Shown one piece after another: positions 40,301-54,112 of a stretch of 64,000 bases of DNA. The stretch's first letter is position 1, and every line of letters starts with the position of its first letter. The position numbers and the translations under genes were made by a program. The DNA comes from Struthio camelus (taxonomy: Eukaryota; Chordata; Aves; Struthioniformes; Struthionidae), in the NCBI RefSeq assembly GCF_040807025.1, contig NC_090947.1:5022001-5086000 (forward strand), written 5' to 3'. The notes below the pieces were generated by a model. That model did no database searches, was not told the DNA's origin, and was given only the letters and a program-made list of their open reading frames with translations.

Positions 40301-41304
40301 GGGACTCAGGCCAAGGAAGAAGGGCCAGAAGGAACAGGTGAAGTAATTTAGTGGGACTTCCTGCAAAACACAACTATAGACTTTCAACCATGTTCTTCAA
40401 TTTACCTAACTAATGTTTTCTCCATCCCCTGCTTTTAATTAATGATAATATCTTTAATCACATAATTATATCCTCATTCCATTGTCTTACTAGACTTGGG
40501 TGCCCATTAAGGGCAGGGTAACACTTCAGTTTCTTCTGCTGTGTTTTATTGACTAATTTGATGTAGTTGAAGCAAATGTACTGGGAACAGAATCCCCCAA
40601 ACATAAAATTTTGCTGATGATATGCAACGGTTAACTATTTCTGGAGAGCTAGTAGGACTTTTTTGTGTACACCGTTTTTGACATAAATACGATCTTGTCA
40701 GAACCTGGAGGATGACTTGCTTGGTGCTGCTCACGTCCATTTAACTCATCTTGTGCCTACAAGCACAGACCACCATTATAACAAACATACTGAGGGAAAT
40801 TTATTTCTCCAGGCAAGAAGCAATTTAATCGTGATAGGTCAGATGAACATCCTTTAAACAGAACATGGAGAGTTCTTTCTTTATACATCAACTCCTGCAA
40901 GGGGCTAAAATCCTGGTGTTGAGCAGCATCAAATCCCATTGATGCTGTAATCCAGAGCAAGGAGCGCACTGAGACTAGGCATTAAGGCTACTTGTAATTG
41001 GATTATCTGAAATGATTTTTTGCTCCTGGATTAATGTTAGAGGCTTTGGTCTAAGTTTAGACTTTGAGAAAAGGTTGATTAATTCACACCTTGTCTTTTT
41101 GTTCAGTTCTGACTTTTCTCTCATACCGATCCGCTGTTCTGATTTCACTGCATTATCAGTATCATGCCATCTGGCCAGAGGGCAGCTCTTTTCTTCAGAG
41201 ACATTTTAGACTAAGGACTCTTCTAAGCATCCTGGGCACAGGGAGGACAGAATGTTGAACTTCTGGGGGCTCCTTATATTCCCAGAGAAGCAATGATAAA
41301 GAAG

Positions 41305-41400
41305 AGGGCTGTGGGAAGTCCAGCATTTGAAATCCAATTTCCAGTTCTGTTACAGACCACCAGTGTGACGAGTGGAGCAGATTCTACCTTGGCACAACAG
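41305..41400. repeat. Possible MIR/L3-type relic
   Basis: TTTGAAATCCAATTTCCAGT, then TCTGTTACAGACCACCAGTG and TGAC resemble the block GGTTCRAATCCCRGCTCTGCCACTNACTNGCTGTGTGAC shared by MIR and L3/CR1-like tails. It is diverged and tentative. Confidence 0.35.
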
Positions 41401-42387
41401 AAATAAGCCAAGGCTACAATAGGGAGTAGATTAAGCCTTTTCATTTTTATGCATAAAGAAATTTCCACCTTGTTAACAGAAGCGTACACCTCGGTTCCTG
41501 CACCCACATCTGACATTCCTGACGAGGCCAGGCTTGGCTCAGCTCAGCACTGTGGCTAGCCCTTCCTGGCTGATGCTGGCTGGAGGTTGTACCCACTGCT
41601 GTTGGCATTCGCACCAATGGCCCTTTCCGCAGCGTGTCTCACAGAGGACTGCTGTATGGAGTCAGTGCCAGCAGGCTACAGAAGCCTCCCAGCCCCTTGC
41701 TTGGAGTTTTGTGACCCTTTCACAATAGCTCACCTTCCAGCAGAGATACTTGCTTGTGTTCATTGTGGAGCATTGTGCGACACTGAGGAATCTCCCTTTC
41801 CAAATGCCTGCGTTCAGGGTCTGTTCCTGGGATCAGCGGTGTGAGCAGGCCTGAATCTGTTGGTTGGGCTCCTGCTACCTTTGGCCTTTGCCTTACCACC
41901 AGCACCAGGAGTGTCAGCTGTTGCTCTCCCTGCAGTCGTGCTGCCGTGTGTGCGTGTACCTGGCTTTTGATGGATTCCTCCCATCAGGAGTAGCTACGTA
42001 AGCATTTCCCTCTGAAATCGGCCCATTCTGAAAGACGCTCAATGAAATATGCTCTATCAGATTTTTTCCCTGCAGGCTGTTCGTGGCAATGCACCATCCT
42101 GAATTGTGTGAGCAAGTAGAAAGGACCCTGCTTAACAGCATGCCACAAAACTGCTCGTCTGTGCTCATCTGAACCAACAGCCACTAGATTAATTTCTTCC
42201 AGTCCTTTCCCATCTTCCAGTTTCACCTTTTTATTGCCATCAGTATTCAGGGTCTCCTCTGTCCAATGCCTCGTTGTCATTTGGTCTGCAACTGGCTTTC
42301 ACTGATGGCATGATTTCACTGCAGATCTTTACCATAATTAGCGTTTGGGGTTTCTTTTTTTCTGAGGATCTGATGAGAATCTAAAGG

Positions 42388-42408
42388 TTTTTTTTTTTTT
42401 TTTTTTTT
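42388..42408. repeat. T21 homopolymer tract
   Basis: Twenty-one consecutive T bases on the plus strand, ending in CCAG. No retroposon body was recognised on either side. Confidence 0.9.
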
Positions 42409-45400
42409 CCAGAGAGTGAAGCTCTAGTTTTGTTACTGCAGAAAACTGGAAGTTGCAACTGAAAGTTGCCTGAAGGTTGAAAACTAGAAGGCAAACATTC
42501 AGAATATATGGAGTGTTTTTATAAGCATATTAATTTTCAAGCCAGTTTCACTGTTTCCAGGCCTAACCAGAGATTTTTGAATGCTTGGGGTAGGCAGAAC
42601 TATGCAAACAATATCTCTTTCAAACCACTTGCACATCCACAAGCTTCTCGTTGGCTCTGCGAAAACACTACTATTTCTCCTTCAGATGATATCACGTAAT
42701 ATTATCCATGCAAGGTTAATGCCCCAGCTTGATCTGTGTCATGCAATGCACCAGTTTTGTTTTTGTCTTGCTACTCTGTTCTTTACCTGGTAGCTGAAAT
42801 ACTTCAGGTCTCTGTGCTTGCGTTGCTATTTTCCCCTGATCTTCAAGTGTGCTCAGATTGGTGCTCAACGCTTATCTCTGCCATTGTTGGCTTTTCTCCT
42901 TGCTCGTTTCTCTGTAACATGATAAAATTTCATCTGCAGAGGTTTTCTGCTAGGACTTCTGCACTTAGTAGCTATGGGCCAAGTTGTCTTTTAAAATTTC
43001 CCCCATCGCTTTTTCAATTTGACATCTCCTGCAACCTTAGCATTTATTTCTATTGCTTCCCCTGATTCGGGACTTTTGATTAGGCAATACATGCTGGGTT
43101 ATCCATCATTTCATGCCAGTCACGGGTTATATGGTGCTTCTCAGCCTACGAGGCCTAGATCATTCTTAATCAGCTGAAGTGAGCAGTAGGTAAAAGAGCT
43201 GAAGACCTGATTTCCATTGCTGTCCCCTTGCGATCCTGTCTAAGACTGCGGAATTAAGGCAGGGCCATTGTAAGCGCCGTGTAACACTGTGCTGAGTGGC
43301 TGATTAAAAACCTGCAAAGCCTAGATGGTTTCACAAAAGTCTTGTCAGTCAGCTTTGGTTTGATCTCAGGTCTTACTTTCATTTATTTACAGTATTGCCC
43401 ATTACATGTAGAGTATTTGCTGAACACTGAAGAATAATGGTCCTGTCACACGTAGCTGGCAGCAAAAGAACTGACAAAGGGAAGGAATGCAGCAAATGAA
43501 GTAATTTATGTATGAGTCACACTTCCCAGCCAGCTGTGCTGATAAAAAATGGCCGGTTTTATGGGAAGATTGGAAAACAGCAACAACAAAATTACCTTTG
43601 TGAAAAAAATACAAAATATTTGGATCAGCACTTTGATTTAAACATGACTTATTGCTGACAGCACAGGAAAGGTAGTCCTGAAGAGGTATTTAAATTTATC
43701 AGACGTAGGCCTCTGTAGGGTAAGATGATCTTGGCATAGACGCCTACACCTAACAAGATACGGAGACAGTGGCAGGAGATCCTACCTACCGCGCAGTAAA
43801 AGCTGATGAGGGAACAGGAAGACAGGAGATACTAAGTGTGAGATAAGAAAATTTATAAGGCAGGGGTGGAGTTATGAGCTGATGTCTTCTGTGAGGGCAG
43901 ATGGTGAGTCAGGAAAGGAAGAGATTGGAAGTAGTTTTCCATCAAATTGTTAAGTGGTCCATATCCACGTAATGCAGGGGTTTTCTGTAGGGCAAAAAGG
44001 TTTGTGTTTTCACTACCGGCCTGTGACTTGGAGCCTGACTTTGCTTTACTTAGAGGCAATGACAAGCTCTTATTGATTCGTGGAAACCTTAGAAATCAAA
44101 GAAAACTTGCTGTGGCAACCAGCTAATTCAATAAGAGCATTGATTTCTCCAGCTGGGCAATTAAAGAGCGTAAATGCAGCGTAGCTGATTTCTGTCTCCG
44201 AATTAATGTAACAAATGGTCGTTGATTCAAGTGAAAGGAAACTATAGCCTAACTAAAAAGTCCTTCTGTATTAAAAATCCTCCAGTCTATGAGTATTGGT
44301 CTTTAACGTGCCACGGATAGAGCTAGTTACAATCCACTGGCAACCCCTTGACCTGCGTTTCCCTACGTGCCTGTCACATGGTCGTAGAGCACCCTTCGGT
44401 TCTGCATTGACAGCCATGGCGCAGTTTGGGATTGGTCTGAAACATTGACTGTATCGTGCTGGCGTTCGTATGGTGAGTTTGAGAGTCACTCTATTGGACT
44501 ATGACTCCAAGTATACTCAGAGCGAAAGACAGCTTAGAGCCGTGCTTGTTATACTTGGCACAGTTGACTTATCTGCGCTTGTTGTTTATTGTAAAACAAC
44601 ATTGATTGTCGTGTTCATACTCTTCTTCCTTTAATTCTCCAACAGCTGTGAGAGGGTTTCCCTCAGTCACAACAGAGGTACCGGTCTGTAAATTGCTTCA
44701 GCCACTTCCAAAAAGAGGAGAGAGAAAAATCTCTGTGTCGTCTTTGTCTTTCTTTCATATGCAGGTCCTGCTTTCTCATGGACATTGAAATCAAATACCA
44801 CATCTGCATCCCCGCTTAAGTTAATGGGAGCAGGCACCTGGATACCTTTGTCCCAGGGCAAATGTGAAGGTAACTCATTTCCACTTTTTGCAGTGTCCAT
44901 CTGTGTTGGTTAGCAGGACTCAGGGGTTAGTTGATTGGGTCATCCTCACCTCGCAGAGCAACCAAGGTGGAGGCAAACAGGGAGAGGGAAAACATGAGGC
45001 GACTCTGGAGCCATAGCACTGGGGAGATTTTGACTAAGGAATAAACAGAGACGCTCTCCAGTCTCTTGACCATGCCACGCCCCTCCCTCTTCAGAACGGC
45101 TGGTGGGAGCATCTCATAGCATCAGATGAATGGCACTAGTTTTCTTCTAGGTTCAAGGCAGCTTCTGTTTTCCCACAACAGGGGAGATGCTTTGAGCCTC
45201 TCACTGAGGGCATGACACAGGAACTTCTCAAAGTAAACAAGGTAGCTGAGAATGGGCCCCAGTATTCTCTGGGCCCCATGGCAGTTGTGGACATGTTAGC
45301 TATAGCTTTATGCTTAGCTGCACAGACTCAGGAGTCACTAGGTGATGAATGCTTTCACAGGCAACTGGTTTGCAGCTATTGATTCATGAGCTCCTTTTGC

Positions 45401-48400
45401 TAAGTTGCCTGTTAAGATTAGCTTTAATGGTCTCGTGGCACGTGACTATAACCTGAACTAACTGCACCTAGAGGCTCTGCCACAGAAGCCCTGGCAGATG
45501 AGGCTGCAGGGGTCTCGGCTGCTGACATGCCCGGCTGCCAAGAGTGACTAGCCTTGCAGCAGGAGGAGCAGCAGGGAGCATGTCTTAGTACCCCAAACTC
45601 CTAGTTTGCAGGCTGGCTAGTATGTGTAGGCTGCCAGTGGAGGTGGGTGCGTGGATGTATGCTACGGCACAGGGACAGAGGCACAGTTGCTTCTGCTGTT
45701 CCCTGCTAGGGACTGGCAACCTGGAGCGCAGGGGCAGGATGGGCAGTGATGTGTAAACAGCTATGGTTGTTTGTGTCAGCGCGTAAGAGTCAGGGCACTG
45801 ACCTGGGGAACGTCTCATTTTCCACATTGACCCCTGGGCTTTGATGTAGAGTGGACCTGCCTCAGTAACAGACAGGACATCCCAACACATGCTGACCTGC
45901 CAGAGATATCCTCTCCTATCATCACCTTGCAACAGTAGGCCACTGCTTTTGTGCTTGGAGCCTTTTTCTTCAGTACCCCCAGCTGCAGTAGAGATATTCT
46001 GAGAGGGCCTAGAAGACACGACGGTCCTTGAATCTGCTCTTCATCACAGGAGCAGGACTTAACAAGAGGCATGAAAAGAGTTGTGGAAATGCACTCATCT
46101 TTGGGCAGCTGAGCTATAAGGGAATGAGAAATGGACAGTAGGATGCCAAATGCTAGAGGGGAGGAGGAATATTCTGATCAGTCAACAGGGTAGAAGTCAA
46201 GCTGCTTTACAACATAACCTGATAGAAAGTGGCTGTTAGGAAAATGTATCTACTAAAAGGTCAGGTGTGGTCTTGCATTCTGGACTGACACTTGCACAGA
46301 CTGGTAAATGATACATAATGAATACCTTATTAGGTTAATTTTGTCTATTTGGGGTCATCATGAATAGCCCATTAGAAAATAGTTTTCTCAGAGGATGCCA
46401 AATTGCTGGTTGTTATTATTTCTGCAAATAATACTGAGTCCGTAACTTGCTTGAGAGCAGGTTATTGCGATGTTCCTTGGTCAAAATTGGAATGTTAGCT
46501 GAATAGATAGCTACTCAGTGTGTTTCTCTTCACTGAGTGTGGAAGCATAACTCTTAGAATCAAGTTTCTCATGTGCAAAGGGCAGAGGGATGATCACAAG
46601 CTCAGTTTCGCTGCCCCAAAGTGACATCTGCAAAGTATGTGGTCTTTCTGATGTCTTTGTGTTTTTGGAGTTTATATTTTCCGGTATTTCTTTGCAGTTG
46701 GTAGGGCCGGAAATGGATCTTTTGCTTTAAGGAAAGACAATATTCTCACTTATACACTAGATCCCAGAACCAGGAACATTAGGGAGAAAATGAAATATCC
46801 TGAGAGCACTGGACCACAAATGTTCAATCAGGGTAACACACTGGATTTGTTCCCAGTGAGCTGTCAGTGAGCCTTCCTGCTGGAAGTGTAGAGTACTTGC
46901 TGAAGAGCACCGCAAGGAGTGCAAAACAGACTTATTTAAAAATTCAGATACATATTTACAAACATAGAACTTTTTCCCCAGTAGGAAAATAGCCCCACTC
47001 TTGGAGCTGCTGGTAACTGTCACAGAAGGTTTTTTGTTTCCTGGCCAAAAGTACCATAGGCAACAGTGGTACATTCAAGAGAGCTTTGATGCAGAATGTT
47101 CAAAAACATGTTTTCTGTCCCCTCTCCAAAGCCTGTCCCCCAGAAACCTTCCTTGACCTCTTGCGAGTATGAAACAGTTCTGTGTAGGCTTTGATGCTCT
47201 TATTTTCATAAGATTCATCCGTGTCCTCCCCACATGTATCTGTGCCAAGCAGACTGCTGAAAAGATACCAGCAGTGCTTTGGGTTGTGAGTGGATTTTGA
47301 TTATTAATAAGATGGTCAGGGAGAATGAAACTATTTCATGTCTTGTCAAAGCAGCGCAAGTAGGATGCTTCTTTTATGAGACTTGGCGCTGCTTCTTTCT
47401 CCTCTAGATCATTTCTTTCATGTGCCTGAACGGGACTGAGGTGATAGTCTGCTTCATAAAGAACTGTAGCAGCATGGGAAACAGCTTAAGCAGTAGTTTA
47501 CAAGCAGCAAAGAGAAAGCTCAGAGATAGAATGGAAGGAAAAGAGCAGAAAAAACCTGATTGCAATATTTTAAGTTAAATTCCCACTACCTTCCAAGTGG
47601 GTATTTCAATATGAGTACATTAAATTCACATGTTACTCAACAGCCAGGGCTATTTAGCAATAAAGACCTCTGGCACTGAAAGAGAACTCAAAACAAATCT
47701 TTCCAGTGAGCAATAAAACGCAAGGAGTGTCATGCTGAAGATCACTGGGTCGCGTAGCTTGTTAAAGTAAGAGGCTGGAGGCTGGTTTGTGCAATCCGTG
47801 CAAGTGATGATGTCCTATGACACACTCACTGTCATAGATAACTGCCTTGGAGATTAAAATAAAATTAAATATAGTCCTACAAATGCAGTTCTGTAGCCAC
47901 AGTAAATTAAATTGCACGCACACATAGGGAGAACATTAGGGCTTTTGATACTTGATCCAGGCTACATTCGAAATTGGTTTTATAGCCTTTGATTGTTCTC
48001 TGTGGAGGAAAATAACTGCAAGCAATGCTTGTTGTGCTCCCTGGAAAATAAGGAAAAAAAAGAATTGAAGCCAATGCATGCAACAGAGTCCTGTCTGAAA
48101 GATCCCAACTTCCAGTCCAGGGCAAAGGAAGAAGGCAGTGCAGGGTTTTTCACATGTTTTTTCATTTAAAAAGGAGAAGATGCCAGGCTCCACAGCTTTC
48201 CAGAGATTTGAATGAGATTATTCTAACTAATGATTATGTTAAGGTTTGACTTCTCTGAAGCTTTGCATTGCACCCACAGTATGCAAAGTGTCTTCCTGAC
48301 ATCAAGGAGAGGCTTCTGCCTCACACACACTGGAGCCCCAGTCCTGCAAGGATGCAATCACAGGCTTTTCTTCCCATAAAGGGGTAGGTGTTCTGCATTA

Positions 48401-49494
48401 AAGTTGTGATTGTGGCGTTAAGCAAGTGTATAAAAGTGTGCAGAAGTGGAGCTTTGGGATAATAAGGATTATGAGTCTCAAGATGGTCTCTTCTGGCTGT
48501 TTTGCAGGCAAACGGGAGTTTGTCCTGCCTTTACTCCAAGGTGAACTCCAACTTTGCAAATGGGTCCATCATTAGTTGACACACTGTGCCTCTCACCATG
48601 ACTGCATTTGCATTGTTTCTGCTCAGCGCAGAGCAGTAGGAGAGGTCACATCTGTACTGCTGATCATGACTGAACTACCCAGCTCTTGGGTGGGAGTCCC
48701 AGCTTGGGCATGTCTTCTGCAGCAGAGAGGCAGCGTTGCTGGGAGAGTGACTCAGTGCACCTAACTGGCTGCATGCAAGGAAATGATGTATGAAGCCCTC
48801 TGCCCTGAGAAGGCCCCAGAATCCATTTGGACCAGTTCTAAGAAATCGTCTCAAAGTTGCATTAGTATATGGGACTGACTGAGTCTCTGTAAGTTACTAG
48901 TGGTGCAGGAATGCAGTGTTTTACATTAATGGAGCCCCCAGGCCCTTGCCTGTCTCAAAATGACGAGTTCTTCTGGGCAGCCTCTGTGCCCAAGGCAATG
49001 TGAAAATAGTCACGCAACGTAGACTCGTTTGGAATATTTTATTCCATTGCTAATCTTTGCCAAATTAATCTGTGCTTAGCTTGCTTCCATGTAGAAAGCA
49101 GGAGACAGGGTTTTGGTTCTGGCTACAGGAAACCCACTAAGTGGGGGAAGTCATTATGCGAGCCAATGTCTAGATGTCACAGACTCTTTAAGATTGCTGT
49201 TCTTATGTTGGGAGGAAAATTTTTCTTTAACTGTATGAGAGATGGTTGATATGTTCATTGACGGTTTCTGCTATTACATGTTATGTTATTGGCGTGCTCT
49301 AGGTTTCTTCATAGAAGTTAAACAGCCTGAGATGGGGAGAAAGTTAATGCCTTACTATGCCATCTGACTGACACTGAATATTTTCTCCGCATTTATGCTC
49401 TGATTTAACTTCGAGGAAGAAGCTTTTTCCCAGATAAATTTCACAATCCCATTTTCCCCTCAGAGTTCCTTACTGCTGTCTTTGAAGTATCAAA

Positions 49495-49965
49495 ACTTGG
49501 CGCTACTGGAGAGAGTCCAGCGGAGGGCTACCAAGATGATTAGAAGGCTGGAGCACCTCTCCTATGAAGAAAGGCTGCGAGAGCTGGGCCTGTTCAGCCT
49601 GGAGAAGAGAAGACTGAGAGGGGATCTCATCAACGTGTACAAGTATCTGCAGGGGGAGTGTCAAGAGGATGAGGCCAGCCTCTTCTCTGTGGTGCCCAGC
49701 AACAGGACAAGAGGCAATGGGCAGAAACTGAACCACAGGCAGTTCCATCTGAAGCTGAGGACAAACTTCTTCACTGTGAGGGTGACAGAGCATTGGACCA
49801 GGTTGCCCAGAGAGGTAGTGGAGTCTCCTTCGCTGGAGATATCCAAAACCTGTCTGGACGTGATCCTGGGCAACGTGCTCTAGAGGTCCCTGCTTGGGCA
49901 GGGAGGTTGGACTAGATGATCTCCAGAGGTCCCTTCCAACCCAAACGATTCTGTGATTCTGTGAA
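49495..49965 (+). mobile_element. CR1 LINE, 5'-truncated 3' end
   Basis: About 470 bp of a chicken-repeat-1 non-LTR retroposon. It encodes the C-terminal tail beyond the reverse transcriptase: [20 protein letters not shown], then [20 protein letters not shown] and later [14 protein letters not shown], ending LGNVL before TAG at 49881-49883. An ~80 bp 3' UTR follows, with GAGGTCCCTTCCAACCC and two copies of the CR1 terminal octamer (ATTCTGTG) at 49948-49963. The tail frame is unbroken over about 130 codons, suggesting a fairly young copy. The RT and endonuclease parts are absent, so it cannot move by itself. The 5' limit is where similarity fades and is approximate. Confidence 0.93.
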
Positions 49966-50694
49966 AATGGCGCAAAGCGAGACTTGTTCACCATTTCTAG
50001 TGAGAAATATGTATACTTGTTACAGTCTACATTGACAGTAGTTTTGGAAGAGAAGGCATCAGCTAGCTCTTGTCGAAGGGTTATATAGATTAGTCTCAAT
50101 GGAGAGTGAACACTTTCATGATTTTTCTTCCTCAAGCAGACATCTGGTGCTACTTCTGTCTTCTTGGAGGCAATGACTCTTGCTTCCAGTACATCTTCAA
50201 ATATCTTGTTATTAAGTAATTAGAGAATGATTTTAAAAAGCATTTTGACTGTGAAGAGCCCCAGTTATTATTTTTTCTGCTACCTGCTGGCAGTGGAGAG
50301 GAAGACGCTGATGAGTCCTGCCTTGATGTTTGCTGAAACAAACTGTAGAAAAAGGCCAGACCTGTGGACTCTAAATAATGGGACTATCTGTAAATAATGA
50401 GACTCTTCAGGGCCCTTTGTAGACAGATTGTGAATTCCTGATGAAACGTGTTATTCATCTTCACGCACAGGGCACAGTGTCTGTCCTGTGGTTCTGTCTT
50501 AGCATTGGTCTAGCTACATATCAAGGCTATATATTTCTTACAGAACATACTTCTTAATGTGCTCATTGTAATGATGTCCAAAAGGACACTTTTTTTTTTT
50601 TTTAATCATTTCAGAGTTTTTCCAGCCAGAAATTTTGTTTGGGCAAGAGAAAAACAAGATGCAACAAATAAGGTCATTTGGTTGGGATTTCTAG

Positions 50695-50830
50695 ACATCC
50701 AGACTGCAGGTGACCTGCATTCTGGCCCAGTTCTGCAGCTAGGTAGCTGCAAAACCCAGCAAGTCACTTGGGTTGTACTGTCTCCCAGGCTGATTAACTG
50801 ATCCTCAAGATGAGGCACATTTCCTCACCC
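50695..50830. repeat. Probable MIR/L3-type relic
   Basis: CTGGCCCAGTTCTGCAGCTA, then GTAGCTGC and CAGCAAGTCACTTGGGTTGT, then CTCCCAG and CTCAAGATGAGG. The order and spacing match the block CTGGCTCTGCCACTNACTAGCTGTGTGACCTTGGGCAAGTCACTT followed by CTCATCTGTAAAATG in MIR and L3 tails. It is the best of the ancient-repeat candidates here. Confidence 0.45.
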
Positions 50831-52669
50831 ACTGAGTGACGATAGCCCGTCTCCAAGACCTTCTCCCTTTCCATCTCCCATCGTATGAGTTAGAGGCTCA
50901 AAACCACTTTTAGGACATCTGTCTTCTGTCAGTGACCTAAAGAGGGAACAGGGTTATTTAACCTTTGCCTTGCTATTGCCTGAGGAGCTGTCAAAAGCAT
51001 CTTCTAAAGGGGAACAAGCCCTTCATGGCTTCTGTCTGTACTCCTCCATCACCTGCAGTGCTTGTATGAGAGTATTTCCACATATATTTTTCTTTTACAG
51101 CAAGCAAGTTCCCAGCTATGGGAGGTTAACAAGCTGCTTGTGTAACTTATCATTACTCATCAGCACATCCCATACTCATTTGGATCTCAGGGTGTGGCTT
51201 TAATTAGCCAACTCCATAATAACACCCAGGTGATATGGTGATGGAGTGACACCCTAGAAACCTTCTAAATAGGAGTGTAGTAACCCTGTGTCTTTGGTAT
51301 AGTCTCTCAGATTGTTGTTTGTCCATCCTTCCTATATAGCTTTCAAGTCCATTGGCTGTTTTCAGCCAGGTTGTGTTAATGGATTGATCCCACAGAAATG
51401 ATTCAAGCTCCTAGACCTTTCGTAGAAATGTGCACCCAGATGGAAGAGAAAGAGCAGTTTAAGTACCTGGACTGAGAAACTTGCTCTTGTTTAGATAGCA
51501 GAAAATCCACAGGAGAAGAAGAATATGTGAATGCCCCAGCTACAGGAAAAACTGTTCTCAGGACTCAGTTATTCAGTCTGAGCAACCTGGAAGATAAGTA
51601 GGTGTTTTATTACCCCATAATAAATTTAGTCCCTGCTTTTCTGTAGCTACTTTTAAGGCCTGTCTCTTATCTCAGAAGCTTAGTGATGTCCTTCAGTTTG
51701 CTGGGCTTCTGTGGTCTTTAGCATGTGTCAACCAAATGTCACTGTTTTTTGCTGAAGCTGTCTGGGGCTTTGAAGTGGTCTGCCATCAAGGTGTGTGTTC
51801 AGCCAAGAACATTATAGTGTTTGATATCAGATACAGTCAGGCTAGTATAACCACGTGCTCTATGCTGCTTGGAGTTAAGCAAAGCGTTCCTTTGGTTGTC
51901 TTCATTTCAGTGAACAGGGTTCGTAGTCTGGTTGCATGTTTTTTGAATAGCTCAATAAAGTCAAGTGCTTCCTCTGTACAAGTTTGTCTTTTGCTTTGCC
52001 TCTGTTTTGGTGGGTTTTCATTTGACTTATTTTTCAGTGATGTCCTGGGATCCGCACTAGTAAGTCCTTTTCTACATTCATGCACTCAAGACCATCAAAT
52101 ACTTTCTTTAAGGATGTCTTGCCCCTTGTTCTGCAGGTAAGTTAGCTGTTTGGTCATCTGCATTTATCCATGCTCAACCCAAACATGTTTAGGTCTTCCT
52201 GCCTGCTATTTCAGACTCTTTTGAGGGCTGCCTGCCTCTATATAAGCATGCTTGCAATTTGGTCTCATTTTTGAACTGATGAAGCAACCTGTGCTTTCTT
52301 TCTCAGTTCTGGTGATCACTGCTCAGTTGATGTTGGCTTCACTTAGTGTTGTGAAGCAGTATGTATCAGGAAATACACTCTTGGTGTTATTTCTTTTCAC
52401 TCTCTCAAGCCAGTCAGCTGTGAGGCCAATCCTGCATTTATTGTGGAATAAAGAAAAAAACTTTCTTTTCTAAATCCACATGATTGGAGGTTTATATTCC
52501 ATTATGTGCAGATGACTATAGTTAATTTTTAACTTAATACAATTTGCATCTTTCAGAAAACAGCTGTTTCCATGTCATGTATAATAGCACACCCATGATA
52601 CAACTGTTGTCATAAACACATCTGGCCTCTGCTGTTTCCTTATCCTTGCAGTCTGTCTTTGCCTTTCAA

Positions 52670-52691
52670 TTTTTTTTTTTTTTTTTTTTTT
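52670..52691. repeat. T22 homopolymer tract
   Basis: Twenty-two consecutive T bases on the plus strand. No adjacent element was recognised. Confidence 0.9.
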
Positions 52692-54000
52692 GGCAGCTTT
52701 GCTGACTCTTTCGTTTGAGAATCGCTGTTATCCTAGGCCTTGGAAATACCCATTGTTCTTTGCAAAGTCAAATCCATTTTTTCACAGTAACCTTGCATTG
52801 ACCTTGTTATCAGTCTTACCATAAATAGTGTGATCTCTAATTAGTCCATCTGTCAGCTGTCCAGATTCATGTGACAGGACATGAGTGTTGCCACGCAGAT
52901 TGGAAACCAGCTGAATGCACAGAGAATTATAAATGAGAAATATCAGAGGATCTGGATGCTGGTAGCTGTCTAATGTCTTGTTGCAGGGCTTGGCATTAGA
53001 TCTGGTCTGAACATTGTTAATAATCTGGAAGAGAGGTTAAAGGACATACTAATGAAACTTCCACTAATATCATCTGCTTGCTGTTACAAAGCAATGCTCT
53101 TGAGCAAAGTTTGCATTGAAATGGGTGTGCCAGTTGTTACATCAGGTAATACCCACTTGCAAGCCATGGGATCCAGTGGGCTTGGGTGGAATGCAAGCTA
53201 GACTCTGGCTCTAAGAATAAGGATTGCGAGAACGGGATTTAGTAAAGGAGGCACTACGCGTACCTGACTGAGCACAACAGTGCCCAAGTTAGTGGGATGG
53301 GCTTGGACGCACACCCTGAAGAGTTATTCATTGCCAGGCGTATTTGATCGGGGCGGGGTGGGGGGAAGCTGAAATCGAAGAGGTGCATGGCTCTGCTGGT
53401 GAACTTTGATTCCACCAGGGAGAGACTAAACTGAGATTATTGGTGGCTGCCAGGATCTAGCAGGAGTAATTACTTTCTCTGTCCGTTACTTGTGCCCACA
53501 GCTCCTTTCTGACTAACCTTCATTCCTGATGGAGCCAGTCCTGTGTGGACGGTATCACGGGTGTTTTGTAACTGGTTGAAATGGGGCAGTGTGAAGCCTG
53601 CGAGCAGCCCATAGCCAGATAGATGTTTGAGGGCACCTCATAAATAAAGGTCTCAGCTGCTGGGTGTGGTGGGAAATGATTCATGTAGCTGTAGCTTTGC
53701 TAGCACCAGATGTAGATGAAGGTGGCCTTAGGAGCAGATGAGTAGGGTAAAAGGCTGGCTACTCTACACTGTCCTTTTGAACAGAGGCACCTTGGCCTTA
53801 AAGCCAAAAGTTGCATTTCCCTACTTGCTCACTATTGGCCTAAAGTTATTCCCACGTAAGCTGTTGACATAAGAGGAAAGGACCAATGATGAGCTCTTCT
53901 GAAAATCCTATCCCAAAGTGTTCAGACTGGGGTGCCTGTAGTTCACTTGCAGAAAGCTCAGAAGTTTTGCTCTTTGTGTTTAACTGCTTTTGTTTAAGAG

Positions 54001-54112
54001 TATCCCAAAACTTGCACTTGGTTTGAGGGCTCATTCCTAGGAACAGGGCTGCTCTGTGGCAGTGAGCACTCATTATCCAAGGGCTGTGGGCCAAAAATCA
54101 TCAATGCAGTTC
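54001..54112. repeat. Diverged repeat, copy A
   Basis: About 110 bp that aligns by eye to 54821-54931 with roughly two thirds identity. Shared landmarks, in order, are ATCCCnAAACT, CTGGTTTGA-type (here CTTGGTTTGAGGGC), GGCTGCTCTGTG, CCAAGGGCTGTGGGCC and AAAAATCATCAATGCAGTTC. The family is not recognised. Confidence 0.6.

Larger units (their letters stand above)
30621..49494. other. Upstream intergenic flank, no gene recognised
   Basis: About 19 kb of moderate G+C sequence without a recognisable coding exon, tRNA or rRNA. Simple tracts include C12 followed by T10 at 30950-30971, T16 at 38821-38836 and T21 at 42388-42408. Open frames of 60-130 codons are scattered on both strands as expected by chance. 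In mammals the next gene upstream of ATIC is ABCA12, in divergent orientation, but none of its exons is visible here. Confidence 0.7.

Noticed and set aside
41984..42280. 98-codon minus-strand open frame that looks protein-like
   Set aside because: No recognised domain and no supporting splice sites or conservation data. Left uncalled.
49503..50135. 210-codon minus-strand open frame
   Set aside because: It is largely the antisense shadow of the CR1 element.
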